Assembly: GCF_003987495.1 (NCBI RefSeq)
Contig: NZ_NGJU01000003.1
Span: 62,001 to 126,000, forward strand
Reading direction: 5' to 3'
DNA length: 64,000 nucleotides
DNA from: Vagococcus salmoninarum
Lineage (GTDB): Bacteria > Bacillota > Bacilli > Lactobacillales > Vagococcaceae
Each line of letters begins with the position of its first letter. Within the stretch, counting starts at the first letter, position 1. The notes under the pieces were generated by a model. That model did not search any database and was not told where the DNA came from. It saw only the letters and a program-made list of their open reading frames with translations. Positions 36,487-46,762 of the stretch are shown piece after piece. The position numbers and the translations under genes are program-made.

Positions 36487-36527
36487 GATCGCATTCTTCC
36501 CTTCTTTTCCTAGTAATTTCTAGTTAA

Positions 36528-36551
36528 GGGAGCTGCCTAAGGCAGACTCCC
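36528..36551 (-). other. Hairpin between pdhB and pdhC
   Basis: GGGAG-T-CTGCC, TTA loop, GGCAG-C-TCCC on the reverse strand, without a T-run, in the 105-base gap between pdhB and pdhC. It may be an mRNA processing or stability element that sets E2 levels. Confidence 0.5.
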
Positions 36552-36591
36552 ATCTATTTGTTTCTAAACTTCTAACTTGTCTTTAGTTGAA

Positions 36592-37569
36592 TTAGAATTC
36601 GTAAATTTCTCTTACTTTCGCTTCGATGTCAGCTGCATTTGGTAACCAAGCATTTTCGGCTTGACCAAATGGGTAAACTGTATCTGGAGCAGAGACGCGG
36701 CCAATTGGAGCTTCTAATGAAAGAACTGAACGTTCTGAAATTTCTGAAACGACTTGAGCGCCAACACCGGCTTGTTTTTGGGCTTCTTGGACAACAACAA
36801 CACGGCCAGTTTTTTCAACTGAAGCAATGATTGTTGCAACGTCTAATGGTGCCACTGTTCTTAAATCGATGATTTCAACTGAAATACCTTCTTCAGCCAA
36901 TTTATCAGCAACTTTAATTGACTCACGAACCATTGCTCCGTAAGTAATAATTGAAATATCTGTTCCTTCACGAGTAATTCCCGCTTTATCTAAAGGCACA
37001 GTGTATTCGCCTTCTGGTACTTCCTCACGGAATGAACGGTATAATTTCATGTGCTCAAGGAAAACAACTGGATCGTTGTCGCGAATAGCTGAAATTAATA
37101 AGCCTTTAGCATCATATGGATTCGATGGAATAACGACACGAATACCAGGTGATTGAGCGATTAAACCTTCTAAGTTATCAGCATGCATTTCTGGTGTATG
37201 AACTCCACCACCGAATGGCGCACGAATAGTGATTGGTAACGCACGAGTGCCACCCATACGGTAACGAGTACGAGCCATTTGGCCAATGATTTCGTCAAAT
37301 ACTTCAAAGACAAAACCAAAGAATTGAACTTCCATAATTGGACGGTAATCTTCTAAAGCTAAACCAAAAGCTAAACCACCAATACCAGATTCAGCTAAAG
37401 GAGTATCGAAGACACGCTCTTCACCAAATTTTGCTTGTAGGCCTTCTGTTGCACGGAAGACTCCGCCGTTATTACCAACGTCTTCACCGAACATTAAGAC
37501 ATTTTCGTCATTTTCTAATTCAATTGCAAGTGCTTCTGTAATTGCTTGGATCATTGTAAGTTGTGCCAT
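36592..37569 (-). CDS. pdhB: Pyruvate dehydrogenase E1 beta subunit
   Basis: A 325-residue transketolase-like subunit. It shows the family marks [50 protein letters not shown] and the HMKLYRSFR segment. With E1 alpha it decarboxylates pyruvate using thiamine diphosphate. AAGGAG overlaps the end of pdhA, and the gene starts 2 bases after the pdhA stop. Confidence 0.97.
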   Translation of the reverse strand: MAQLTMIQAITEALAIELENDENVLMFGEDVGNNGGVFRATEGLQAKFGEERVFDTPLAESGIGGLAFGLALEDYRPIMEVQFFGFVFEVFDEIIGQMARTRYRMGGTRALPITIRAPFGGGVHTPEMHADNLEGLIAQSPGIRVVIPSNPYDAKGLLISAIRDNDPVVFLEHMKLYRSFREEVPEGEYTVPLDKAGITREGTDISIITYGAMVRESIKVADKLAEEGISVEIIDLRTVAPLDVATIIASVEKTGRVVVVQEAQKQAGVGAQVVSEISERSVLSLEAPIGRVSAPDTVYPFGQAENAWLPNAADIEAKVREIYEF

Positions 37570-37571
37570 TT

Positions 37572-38753
<1,182 letters not shown>

Positions 38754-38779
38754 TTAGTATTCCCTGCCTTTACATCCTT

Positions 38780-38808
38780 AATTTAACACGAGACATTAAC
38801 TAATGCAA
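38780..38808 (-). promoter_or_regulatory. Possible pdhABCD promoter
   Basis: TTGCAT (38808-38803), 17 bases, TAAATT (38785-38780). The leader would be about 90 bases. The remaining 250 bases up to the next hairpin (38809-39065) show no gene or clear signal; a 73-codon plus-strand frame there lacks any ribosome site. Confidence 0.45.
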
Positions 38809-39065
38809 GTATATCGCTTTAAAAATCTCATTTCTCACAATAATGCCACAGAAGCTTATTCTGTTACATATAGTGAAAAGATTCACTATATTCAAATACT
38901 TTTTACAGCGGCTCTTTCTCCTCCCTTCCGCCCTGTCATATTCTGTACTACTCAAAAGTCTACTCTGTTCTATAACATCTTAATTATAAAGGAGAGGACT
39001 CTGATTTATCAACACTTATGCTGACTTAGTTAGGCCATTTTAGCTATTTCACAAAACTAAAGAAT

Positions 39066-39124
39066 TAAAAAAATGAAACCGCTAGCTTATTTTCCTTAAG
39101 CAACAACGGTTTCATTTTTTCCGA
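39066..39124 (-). terminator. Terminator of the cstA gene
   Basis: Outer arms AAATGAAACCG / CGGTTTCATTT with an inner GCTTA/TAAGC stem, then T7 on the reverse strand. Confidence 0.75.
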
Positions 39125-39189
39125 CAACTTCAAAATGACAATAGTTAGTGAATTAATTAATTTGTTTAACAATTGAACTTTTAATAATA

Positions 39190-40662
39190 TTAATTTATAA
39201 AAGTGCTAATTGGTAAATGATCATTGAATAATTGATCTTCTGGGTCAGTCGTTACTTTTTGTTTTTTACCACTAATAACGAATACGATCATTATTCCAAT
39301 GGTGATTACTCCACCAGTTAAATAAGTTACTGGCCCTAGGCCCATCTTCAAGCCAATCGGTTCACTTAATATATAAATGATACAAGCAAACATCATAAAG
39401 ACTGCTGGTATTAAGGCAACAAAATAATTTTTATTTTTTAAGTATAAGTAGCGCGTGGCAACTAACAATGCGACTACCGCAGTGACTTGATTCGCCCAGT
39501 TAAAGTAGCGCCATAACATATTAAAGTCGGCTTTCGTTAAAAATAATGAGATGACATATAAAGGCAATGTGACAATTAAGATTTTCTTTAATGTGTCTTG
39601 TTTAATGTGTAGGTAATCAGCAACGATTGTCCGTAAACTTCTAAAAGCTGATAAACCTGAAGAAATCGGCAAGACAATTACGCCCATAATCGCTAAAGTG
39701 CCAAATACACTACCTAACAACATGTAAGACACTTGATTAACAACAATTGATGGTGTGCCATTGTCGATCATTGCACTTAATGTTTGCCCATTAAATAAAC
39801 TCATTGAAGCTGCCGCCCAAATCATGGCAATCACGCCTTCAGCAATCATCATGCCATAAAAAACAAAGCGACCTTCTTTTTCATTGCGTGCAGTTCGCGA
39901 AACCATTGGTGATTGTGTTGCGTGGAAACCTGAGATCGCCCCACAAGATATTGTGAAAAATAAAATTGGAAAGACTGGGGTTCCTTTCGGATGCCAGTTA
40001 CTCATTGTAGCAGGCGTTAAGTTAGGTAATTGGTGACCACCAAAAATCAAACTCAAACCAATGGCAATTGTACTAATTATTAAGATTCCGCCGAACCATG
40101 GGTAGACTTTCCCCATAGCTTTATCAATTGGTAAAATCGTTGATATTATATAGTAGAGAAAGATTAAACCAATAATGACATTTAAAGATAACCAACTAGG
40201 CATAATGCTTTTAATCAAACTTGCTGGGGTTGTGACAAAGACTGTTCCAACAAGCATTAATAACAACATTGAAAAAATATTAACGACATGTTTGACTGGT
40301 TTTCCTAAATATTTACTAGCTAATTCCGGCAAATGAGCACCGTTATTCCGTAACGAAATCATCCCTGTCATGTAATCGTGAACTGCCCCGCCGAAAATAC
40401 AGCCAACGACAATCCAAATGTAAGCGATGGGCCCGTAAAGTGCCCCCATAATTGGCCCAAAGATTGGACCTGTACCAGCAATATTTAGTAATTGAATAAT
40501 TGCATTTTTTCCTTTTGACATTGGGACAAAATCATAACCGTCCCGCAAAACTTCGGCGGGCGTTTCCCGTCCGGGTTCGATTCCAAAATTCTTTTCAATG
40601 TACTTCCCATAAACTAAGTAACCAACTAAAAGTAATCCAATACCACCTAATAATGTTAACAT
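39190..40662 (-). CDS. CstA-family transporter (probable pyruvate/peptide carrier)
   Basis: A 490-residue membrane protein with about 12-13 hydrophobic segments, of the carbon starvation protein A family. Landmarks are GTGPIFGPIMGALYGPIAY, GGAVHDYMTGMISLRNNGAHLPEL and SGFHATQSPMVSRT. E. coli members CstA and BtsT carry pyruvate (and were first linked to peptides). The LytS/LytTR two-component system lies directly upstream, as BtsSR does in function for BtsT. A perfect cre site in the leader implies glucose repression. The pdh operon lies next to it, so pyruvate is the best guess. Confidence 0.88.
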   Translation of the reverse strand: MLTLLGGIGLLLVGYLVYGKYIEKNFGIEPGRETPAEVLRDGYDFVPMSKGKNAIIQLLNIAGTGPIFGPIMGALYGPIAYIWIVVGCIFGGAVHDYMTGMISLRNNGAHLPELASKYLGKPVKHVVNIFSMLLLMLVGTVFVTTPASLIKSIMPSWLSLNVIIGLIFLYYIISTILPIDKAMGKVYPWFGGILIISTIAIGLSLIFGGHQLPNLTPATMSNWHPKGTPVFPILFFTISCGAISGFHATQSPMVSRTARNEKEGRFVFYGMMIAEGVIAMIWAAASMSLFNGQTLSAMIDNGTPSIVVNQVSYMLLGSVFGTLAIMGVIVLPISSGLSAFRSLRTIVADYLHIKQDTLKKILIVTLPLYVISLFLTKADFNMLWRYFNWANQVTAVVALLVATRYLYLKNKNYFVALIPAVFMMFACIIYILSEPIGLKMGLGPVTYLTGGVITIGIMIVFVISGKKQKVTTDPEDQLFNDHLPISTFIN

Positions 40663-40684
40663 CTTAGTCTCTCCTTCACTGCAA

Positions 40685-40699
40685 AGTTAGCGTTTTCAT
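40685..40699 (-). promoter_or_regulatory. cre (CcpA) site ahead of the CstA-family gene
   Basis: Reverse strand ATGAAAACGCTAACT matches WTGNAANCGNWNNCW at every position, 22 bases before the ATG. Binding there would block elongation or initiation when glucose is present. Confidence 0.75.
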
Positions 40700-40811
40700 T
40701 CTTTGCTATACTTGTAGTTTACTAAAGAGGCTGTTCTCTGAGATGTTTATTGGCTAGAATAGCCTATTTTTCGGCTGACTTACATACTTACTCCCCTGAA
40801 ATACTTGAAGC

Positions 40812-41543
40812 TTATGTCAAGCCTACTCGTTCTTTAAATTGACTTAAATAAGAACGGCTAATAGGGACTTTATCACCATTAGACATCGTAACTTGTAAAG
40901 TTTGGTTAAACCAAGGTTGAATTTCACTTATCTCAAATAAGTTGATTAAGTAACTTCGATGAACCCGTAAAAAGCGTTGACAAGGCAACTTTTCACTAAT
41001 CCCATTTAAGGGCTCGAGAATTGCGTATTTTTGCGTCGGAGTATTAATTTCTGTCACACCATTTGCCACACTAATTGTGATAATCTCCGCTGAAGGAACT
41101 AAATAAATTCGCTCTTTCGTTTTAACAGGCAAACGAATATCTTCAAGCTCTTTTAAGTCACTTTTTGCCGGGACTGGTTCCTCAGTTAGTCTTTTTACGG
41201 CTTTTGCTAAAACGGCTGTTACTCGACTTAATTCAAAGGGTTTGACTAAGTAATCTTGAGCGTTTAGTTCAAAGGCTTTAACGGCATAGTTATCATAAGC
41301 TGTTGCAAAAATAACTAAGGGTGATTTAGCCATTTTATTAATTTTGTTCGCCAACGTTAAGCCACTTTCATTCGTTAAATGAATGTCTAAAAAGACGATC
41401 GCTGGTTCTTGCAGTAATAATTGATCAACCCCTTCAGCAATTGTTGCAGCTTCGTAGATTTCTAAGTCAGTCATTGCTTCTTTTAACAAATAACTCAATT
41501 CATTTCGAGCTAAAGGTTCATCATCGATTAATAAAATCTTCAT
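40812..41543 (-). CDS. LytTR-type response regulator
   Basis: A 243-residue regulator. The receiver domain has acidic DDE at residues 7-9, the phosphoacceptor Asp in VFLDIHLTNESG and the Lys in DYLVKPFE. The C-terminal LytTR DNA-binding domain (about residues 140-240) includes RFLRVHRSYLINL and VPISRSYL. It overlaps the kinase gene by 4 bases. By position it should control the downstream CstA-family gene. It is related to LytR, YpdB and BtsR. Confidence 0.94.
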   Translation of the reverse strand: MKILLIDDEPLARNELSYLLKEAMTDLEIYEAATIAEGVDQLLLQEPAIVFLDIHLTNESGLTLANKINKMAKSPLVIFATAYDNYAVKAFELNAQDYLVKPFELSRVTAVLAKAVKRLTEEPVPAKSDLKELEDIRLPVKTKERIYLVPSAEIITISVANGVTEINTPTQKYAILEPLNGISEKLPCQRFLRVHRSYLINLFEISEIQPWFNQTLQVTMSNGDKVPISRSYLSQFKERVGLT

Positions 41544-43291
41544 TTAATTTCCTCCTTGATAGCTGGTACAACACAGGAAACTTCTGTGCCTTTTTCAGAA
41601 CTGACGAACTTTAAACCTGCACCTTCGCCAAACAAGCCTTTTAAACGTTTATTTAAATTGTCTAAAGCTGACCCTGTACCACTAATCGAGCTTACTTGCT
41701 CCTGACCCAGTAGCACTAAGCGTTGGCTAGGAATGCCTTGGCCATTATCAGTGACTTTTATTGACAGTTTCTCTTCTGAAACCGCCACACTGACAATAAT
41801 TTGATTGTCTTTTATTCTTGAACCAAAAGCATGTTTAAAGGCATTTTCAACTAAGACTTGAATAATAAAAGGTGGCAAGAGACTGTCTAAAGCTTCTGGC
41901 TGAACGTCTTGTAACACTTGATATTTATTAGGAAAACGGGCTTGCTCTAATTTAACGTAAGCCTCGACATACCGCAGTTCATGATGCAAGGGCAGTAATT
42001 GCCCGCGACTGCCCTCAATGTTATAACGGAAGAAATGACTAAATTCTAATAACAATTTGCGAGCAGCTTCACTATCAACTCTAATCAACGCCGATAAGGT
42101 ATTTAAAGTATTGAATAAGAAGTGGGGGTTAACTTGGGAATGTAAGGCTTTAATCTCAGCATCTTGGCGTAACATATTTTGAATTTCAATTTGCCCTAAT
42201 TCGATTTGACTGGCAAAGATCCGGCCTAAGCCTTCTGCTAATTGCCGTTCGACAAAAGTGATTTTAGTCGTATCTGTAAAATACAGTTTTAAAATTCCCA
42301 CGACTTGCTGATTAATGATTAAGGGAATCACAATTGCTCCCGTTAAACGACAGGCTGGGTGATGGCAACCAATCGCTGCCGCGGTTTTGACTTCTTTAAT
42401 TTTCCCTTCTCTTAACACTTGTTTAGATAAGTCTGTTAAGATTTCCGAGCTAGGTTGATGGTGGTCACTGCCCTCACCAACAAAGGCTAAGATTCGTTCT
42501 TGGTTAGTAATACTTACGGCAGAAACTTTGATTAACTCTTTAATTGCTTCAGCCGCTTCCGTACAAGAAGTTTCGGTTAAACCTGTTCGAAATAAAGGTA
42601 AGGTTTCATTCGCTAAATTCAAGACATCTTGAGTTTGAACAGCTTTTGTTCGCTCTTCCTCTTCCCGTGATGATTTGATAATATACAAAAAAACCGCTGT
42701 CCCAATACTGTTTGCTAAAGTCATTGGGATAATAATAAACTCGACTAAACTTAACCCTTTAGCCCAACTAGAACTAAAAGTGACAATACAGACCATTTGG
42801 ACAATCTCCATTAAAGCACCAATCATCATTCCTTGAGATACTTTGGGAAAACGATCAACTTTTAATGTTCGTAAGCCGTATAAGCCTGAGAGACTACCGA
42901 TTAGTAATGAGGAAACGACGTAAGTTATGCCACTTTCTCCTCCTTGGAAAAAACGGGTCACTCCTGATACTAAACCGACAGCGATGCCGACAATCGGGCC
43001 ACCGACTAAACCAGAGACACCAATCGTTAAAACCCGTGTATTGGCTAAAGATGAATTAGCTGACAAACCATGCATCGGTTTATCTAAAATTAATAAATTG
43101 TTGTTAATTTCAACGCCAGTAAAATTCGAAATAATTGCAAAAAAGCCAAAAATAACAATTAGAAGAATAATTGTTTTCTTTTCCTTACGATGGTTCATTA
43201 AATTCTTTAAATACGGCATTGTCATCAAAACAAAGGCTAATATGACTATTAAGCCACTTCGTTCCAACATTAAGATTGTTAATTCCAGCAT
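41540..43291 (-). CDS. LytS-type sensor histidine kinase
   Basis: A 583-residue kinase: an N-terminal multi-membrane 5TM-LYT sensor region (residues about 5-205, with NTRVLTIGVSGLVGGP), a GAF domain (about 225-355) with an unusual GCHHPAC cluster at 308-314, a His-kinase domain with NPHFLFN (His390) and an HATPase domain (VENAFKHAFG, DNGQGIP, GTGSALDNL). This layout equals LytS, YpdA and BtsS, of which BtsS and YpdA respond to pyruvate. It forms a coupled pair with the LytTR regulator. Confidence 0.93.
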   Translation of the reverse strand: MLELTILMLERSGLIVILAFVLMTMPYLKNLMNHRKEKKTIILLIVIFGFFAIISNFTGVEINNNLLILDKPMHGLSANSSLANTRVLTIGVSGLVGGPIVGIAVGLVSGVTRFFQGGESGITYVVSSLLIGSLSGLYGLRTLKVDRFPKVSQGMMIGALMEIVQMVCIVTFSSSWAKGLSLVEFIIIPMTLANSIGTAVFLYIIKSSREEEERTKAVQTQDVLNLANETLPLFRTGLTETSCTEAAEAIKELIKVSAVSITNQERILAFVGEGSDHHQPSSEILTDLSKQVLREGKIKEVKTAAAIGCHHPACRLTGAIVIPLIINQQVVGILKLYFTDTTKITFVERQLAEGLGRIFASQIELGQIEIQNMLRQDAEIKALHSQVNPHFLFNTLNTLSALIRVDSEAARKLLLEFSHFFRYNIEGSRGQLLPLHHELRYVEAYVKLEQARFPNKYQVLQDVQPEALDSLLPPFIIQVLVENAFKHAFGSRIKDNQIIVSVAVSEEKLSIKVTDNGQGIPSQRLVLLGQEQVSSISGTGSALDNLNKRLKGLFGEGAGLKFVSSEKGTEVSCVVPAIKEEIK

Positions 43292-43354
43292 AACCTCACC
43301 TCTCTATCCCTATTGCCCTCATAATTAATATAACATAGCTTTTAATATTTAACA

Positions 43355-43387
43355 GAAAAAAAAGGACTTCCTATTCCTAGGAAGTCC
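43355..43387 (-). terminator. Terminator of mgtA
   Basis: Perfect 10-bp stem GGACTTCCTA / TAGGAAGTCC with T8 on the reverse strand, just after the mgtA stop. Confidence 0.93.
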
Positions 43388-43397
43388 GATAACTCTT

Positions 43398-46034
43398 TTA
43401 TAGCCACTCTTTATTAAATTTAATGTAAATTCGTTTAGCAACTTCAGTAGTAATCATATAGGCGATTAAAATACCAATCAACCATGGCCAGTAACTAACC
43501 GGCAAGGCTGTAAAATCAAAAGCCCCACGTAAAGATGTTGTGGCAATCACTAAACCAACCACGATCGCTGCTAGACTTGAAATAATTAAAGGCCAGCTGG
43601 CACGACTTTGAATAAACGGTAATTTTTCTGTTCTAACAATGTGAACGACTAAGGTTTGACTAATCAAACCAACTAAGAACCAACCCGCTTGGAATAACCC
43701 TTGTTCGGCAACTGTGTTAGCACCAAAGATTGTCCACATCACAACGAAAGTCATAATATCGAAAATACTACTAACTGGTCCAATACATAACGTGAATTTT
43801 AAAAGACCGGTCGTTTCCCAAGAAACTGGTTTAATGATGTCTTCTTCATCAACATTGTCCCAAGGTGTTGTTAATTGAGCAATATCGTAAATTAAATTTT
43901 GAATTAGTAATTGAATCGAAAGCATTGGTAAAAATGGTAGAAAAGCACTCGCTACGAGGACGGAAAAGACATTCCCGAAGTTAGAACTAATTGTAATTTT
44001 AATGTATTTCATCATATTACTGAAGACTTTCCGACCTTCTAAAATACCATCTTCTAAGACGTTTAAACTTTTCTCTAATAAGATAATCGAACTAGCATCT
44101 TTCGTTATATCCGCCGCCGTATCAACAGAAATACCGATGTCGGCTTTTCTTAATGCTGGGGCGTCATTGATGCCGTCACCCATGAAACCAACGGTATGAC
44201 CATTTTCTTGGAGTAAGTTAATAATCCGTGATTTTTGCATTGGTGACAATTTAGCAAATAAGTTAATGTCGTCGACTTTACTACGTAACTCATCATCAGT
44301 CATTTCCGCAATTTGATTACCGATTAAGACTTGATCCACACTGATCCCAACATCATTACAGACTTTTCGGGCAACAATTTCGTTATCACCGGTTAAGACT
44401 TTAACATTCACGCCATGACCTTGTAATGAAGCAATGGCAGTGATGGCTGATTGTTTGGCTGGATCTAAGAAACCAACAAAACCGATCAAGGTCATCTCTT
44501 TTTCATCTTTAACTGAATAAACTGGCTCACTATGAACGTCTTGACGATAAGCAACAGCAATCACTCGCATCCCTTGTTCATTCATTTTAACATTGACTGC
44601 CCGCATTTCTTGGCGCAATTCATCAGTTAATTCTACTAACTCACCATTAATTTCCGCATGAGTACAGACAGTTTCCATTTCTTCAACTGCCCCTTTAGTC
44701 ACCATCAAGTGATGGCCATCGACTTCAACTGCTACAGTTAAGCGACGACGACTAAAATCAAAGGGAATTTCATCAATTTTTTCAATTTCTTTAAAGGTGT
44801 GCTTTTCTGGAAATTCATCATAAAAATTAATTACTGCGTGGTCAATTAAGTTTTTCCACCCTGTTTGATATTTAGAGTTTAAGTAAGCCATATTTAAAAC
44901 AGCGTCACAATCTTCCCCTAAAGGATTAACATGTTCAACTAGAACGACCCGATCTTCTGTAATCGTCCCAGTTTTATCTGTACATAAAATATCCATACTG
45001 CCTAAATTTTGAATCGATGCCAGTTCTTTAACAATCACTTTCTTTTTAGAAAGAGTTAGGGCCCCTTTGGCTAAGTTACTCGTTACAATCATCGGTAACA
45101 TTTCTGGCGTTAAACCAACTGCTACAGCAATTGCGAAGAAAAAGGCTTGACTCCAGTCACCTTTCGTAAAACCATTTAGCAATAAGACTACTGGGAACAA
45201 CACAGCAACCATTCGTAAAAGTAATTTACTTACTTTGCTAATGCCGATATCAAAGGCGGTATCCCCACGCTTTACCGACGCATTTTTGGCAATGTCGCCG
45301 AAGAAGGTGCCTTCCCCAGTTCTTAAAATTATGGCTCGTCCTTGACCACTTAAAACATCTGTCCCCATAAAGACTAAATCTTCCATATCAAGGGCTGTTA
45401 AGTCATCTGACTTAATTTTTTCTTGATCAATGCCTGCTTCAACAAATTTTTCAATCGGCATCGACTCACCAGTCAATGATGACTGATTGACGAACAAATC
45501 ATTCGTCCAGATTAAGACCGCATCAGCAGGAATCATATCCCCTGTTGATAGCGAAACAATATCGCCTGGAACAACTTCATCCATGGGAATTTCTGTCGTA
45601 ACCCCATCTCGGGTAATCGCACACGTATTTTCAATCATTTCTTTTAATTCAAAGCTAGCTTTTTGCGACCGATAATCTTGAATAAAACGAATAATTACAC
45701 TACACAAAATCATGACTCCCATAATAATTGCTGCTTCATAGTCACCTGTTAAGGCTGAAACGATTAATAACAACATTAAGACGTAAACAAAAGGATCTTG
45801 AAAAGATTGAATAAATAATTTCCAAGCTGGTGTAGGACTTTGTGCTGAAATTTCATTAGGCCCAAATTCTTCTAGCCGTTTCTCAGCATCTTCTTTGGTT
45901 AAACCGGCGGCAGAAGTGCGAAACTCCATCATTAATTCTCTTTCAGATAAGGCCGCTAATTTTTTTAATTCTGAATCTTTCATTTCTTGACGATTATTGA
46001 TTGCAATATTTTTTTTATTTGTTTTTTTATTCAT
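43398..46034 (-). CDS. mgtA: Magnesium-transporting P-type ATPase
   Basis: An 878-residue P3B-type ATPase that imports magnesium. The phosphorylated Asp is in CTDKTGTITED, the actuator loop is LTGES, the hinge is MGDGINDAPALRKADIG, and about ten membrane segments are in the usual places, including the MgtA-type NLIYDIAQLTTPWDNVD. AGAAGGAG lies ahead of the ATG. The 5' leader holds an M-box riboswitch and terminator, a 30-codon ORF and another hairpin, so expression should rise at low magnesium. Confidence 0.97.
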   Translation of the reverse strand: MNKKTNKKNIAINNRQEMKDSELKKLAALSERELMMEFRTSAAGLTKEDAEKRLEEFGPNEISAQSPTPAWKLFIQSFQDPFVYVLMLLLIVSALTGDYEAAIIMGVMILCSVIIRFIQDYRSQKASFELKEMIENTCAITRDGVTTEIPMDEVVPGDIVSLSTGDMIPADAVLIWTNDLFVNQSSLTGESMPIEKFVEAGIDQEKIKSDDLTALDMEDLVFMGTDVLSGQGRAIILRTGEGTFFGDIAKNASVKRGDTAFDIGISKVSKLLLRMVAVLFPVVLLLNGFTKGDWSQAFFFAIAVAVGLTPEMLPMIVTSNLAKGALTLSKKKVIVKELASIQNLGSMDILCTDKTGTITEDRVVLVEHVNPLGEDCDAVLNMAYLNSKYQTGWKNLIDHAVINFYDEFPEKHTFKEIEKIDEIPFDFSRRRLTVAVEVDGHHLMVTKGAVEEMETVCTHAEINGELVELTDELRQEMRAVNVKMNEQGMRVIAVAYRQDVHSEPVYSVKDEKEMTLIGFVGFLDPAKQSAITAIASLQGHGVNVKVLTGDNEIVARKVCNDVGISVDQVLIGNQIAEMTDDELRSKVDDINLFAKLSPMQKSRIINLLQENGHTVGFMGDGINDAPALRKADIGISVDTAADITKDASSIILLEKSLNVLEDGILEGRKVFSNMMKYIKITISSNFGNVFSVLVASAFLPFLPMLSIQLLIQNLIYDIAQLTTPWDNVDEEDIIKPVSWETTGLLKFTLCIGPVSSIFDIMTFVVMWTIFGANTVAEQGLFQAGWFLVGLISQTLVVHIVRTEKLPFIQSRASWPLIISSLAAIVVGLVIATTSLRGAFDFTALPVSYWPWLIGILIAYMITTEVAKRIYIKFNKEWL

Positions 46035-46060
46035 GGCTCTACTCCTTCTTTTCTTTAGTT

Positions 46061-46129
46061 GCAGAGCACTAAGTTAGCCGGCTTTCTCAAACAATGTTTA
46101 AGAAGAAATGGCTACTTTGACTACTCTGC
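46061..46129 (-). promoter_or_regulatory. Second leader hairpin upstream of mgtA
   Basis: Reverse-strand arms GCAGAG (46129-46124) and CTCTGC (46066-46061), with inner AAGTAGCC pairing GGCTAACTT around a bulge. The first arm lies inside the 30-codon leader ORF and the second 26 bases before mgtA. There is no T-run, so it is more likely to act on translation or on RNA stability than as a terminator. Confidence 0.5.
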
Positions 46130-46179
46130 CATCGATGACTCCCTGGTTCACTCGGCTCAGCTAATCCGCTTTTTGCCAT
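46087..46179 (-). CDS. Putative 30-residue leader peptide between the M-box and mgtA
   Basis: An ATG at 46179 opens a 30-codon frame ending at TGA 46087. The reading is MAKSGLAEPSEPGSHRW followed by a Ser/Gln/His/Phe-rich tail. GAGGG and GAAGG lie 8 and 2 bases before the ATG. The early acidic-proline pattern (AEPSEPG) is reminiscent of the acidic/proline MgtL peptide of enteric bacteria, on which ribosomes become unstable at low magnesium. Its 3' half spans the first arm of the leader hairpin, so translating ribosomes would open it. The comparison is an inference; expression is not shown. Confidence 0.4.
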   Translation of the reverse strand: MAKSGLAEPSEPGSHRWQSSQSSHFFLNIV

Positions 46180-46223
46180 TTCCTTCACCCTCTCATAGTT
46201 TATTAATAAAATAGTCTGAAACA

Positions 46224-46260
46224 ATAAAAAGATGCACTTCTCCACGTGAGAAGTGCATCT
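46224..46260 (-). terminator. M-box-controlled terminator ahead of mgtA
   Basis: Perfect 13-bp stem AGATGCACTTCTC / GAGAAGTGCATCT (46230-46242 with 46248-46260) followed by T5ATT on the reverse strand, directly after the M-box aptamer. Confidence 0.93.
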
Positions 46261-46297
46261 ACAATACGTATTTATTGCAACGCAAAAAAGCTAATCT

Positions 46298-46445
46298 CAT
46301 CGTCGAGTTTTAGCACTATATGGCTTAGACACAAGTGTCAGCTACATTAAGAAGAGCCTTTCTCGACAATTCCAGTTGACCCATTGGCATCTCTCGATGT
46401 TTTTGGGCAGCAGCGTATTTCCATATAGGAGCCTCACCTAACAGA
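46298..46445 (-). promoter_or_regulatory. M-box (ykoK) magnesium riboswitch
   Basis: The reverse strand carries the conserved M-box blocks in order: GTTAGGTGAGGCTCC, TATATGGAAATACGCTGCTG, CCAATGGGTCAAC, GTAGCTGACACTTGTGTC and GCCATATAGTGCTAAAACTC. High magnesium stabilises this aptamer and lets the downstream terminator form, shutting off mgtA. The blocks match my memory of the family closely. Confidence 0.95.
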
Positions 46446-46470
46446 TTATTTTATTTTCTATTCACTTACG

Positions 46471-46499
46471 ATGTTAGCCTGTAAACTTTAATTTGTCAA
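46471..46499 (-). promoter_or_regulatory. Promoter of the M-box-mgtA transcript
   Basis: TTGACA (46499-46494), 17 bases, TAACAT (46476-46471) on the reverse strand, about 25 bases before the aptamer. Confidence 0.75.
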
Positions 46500-46673
46500 A
46501 TCTTTCCTGTTATAAAAAATGACAAGCACACTTCCCATTCCTTAAACTTACTGATTTATCTTGTTATTTCACCATTTCTAAATGTATAAATATATTTTTT
46601 GGGGAGTTATCAGGACAGATATTCCTTGACTTTTTTTATTTTTTTAAAAAAATTTCTTTGCTTTGACATTTAA

Positions 46674-46708
46674 ATAAGTCACAATTAGTCACAGATTAGT
46701 CCTAGATT
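46674..46708 (+). repeat. Three 11-bp direct repeats upstream of the tRNA-like RNA
   Basis: ATAAGTCACA, ATTAGTCACAG and ATTAGTCCTAG follow each other with an 11-base period, then ATTA. Such spacing is usual for OmpR-family regulator sites. They end about 30 bases before a TATGAT (46736-46741) that could be the -10 for the plus-strand RNA. The binding protein is unknown. Confidence 0.4.
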
Positions 46709-46762
46709 ATTTACCTATTTTTAAACAATAACTTGTATGATAGCTTTAGTAAGTCATAATTC

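Noticed and set aside
35100-36520. Long similar segments in pdhC taken as a DNA repeat element
   Set aside because: They are the two coding lipoyl domains, not a mobile or tandem repeat.
38803-39024. 73-codon plus-strand frame upstream of pdhA
   Set aside because: No ribosome site, no family resemblance and unusual composition; most likely non-coding.
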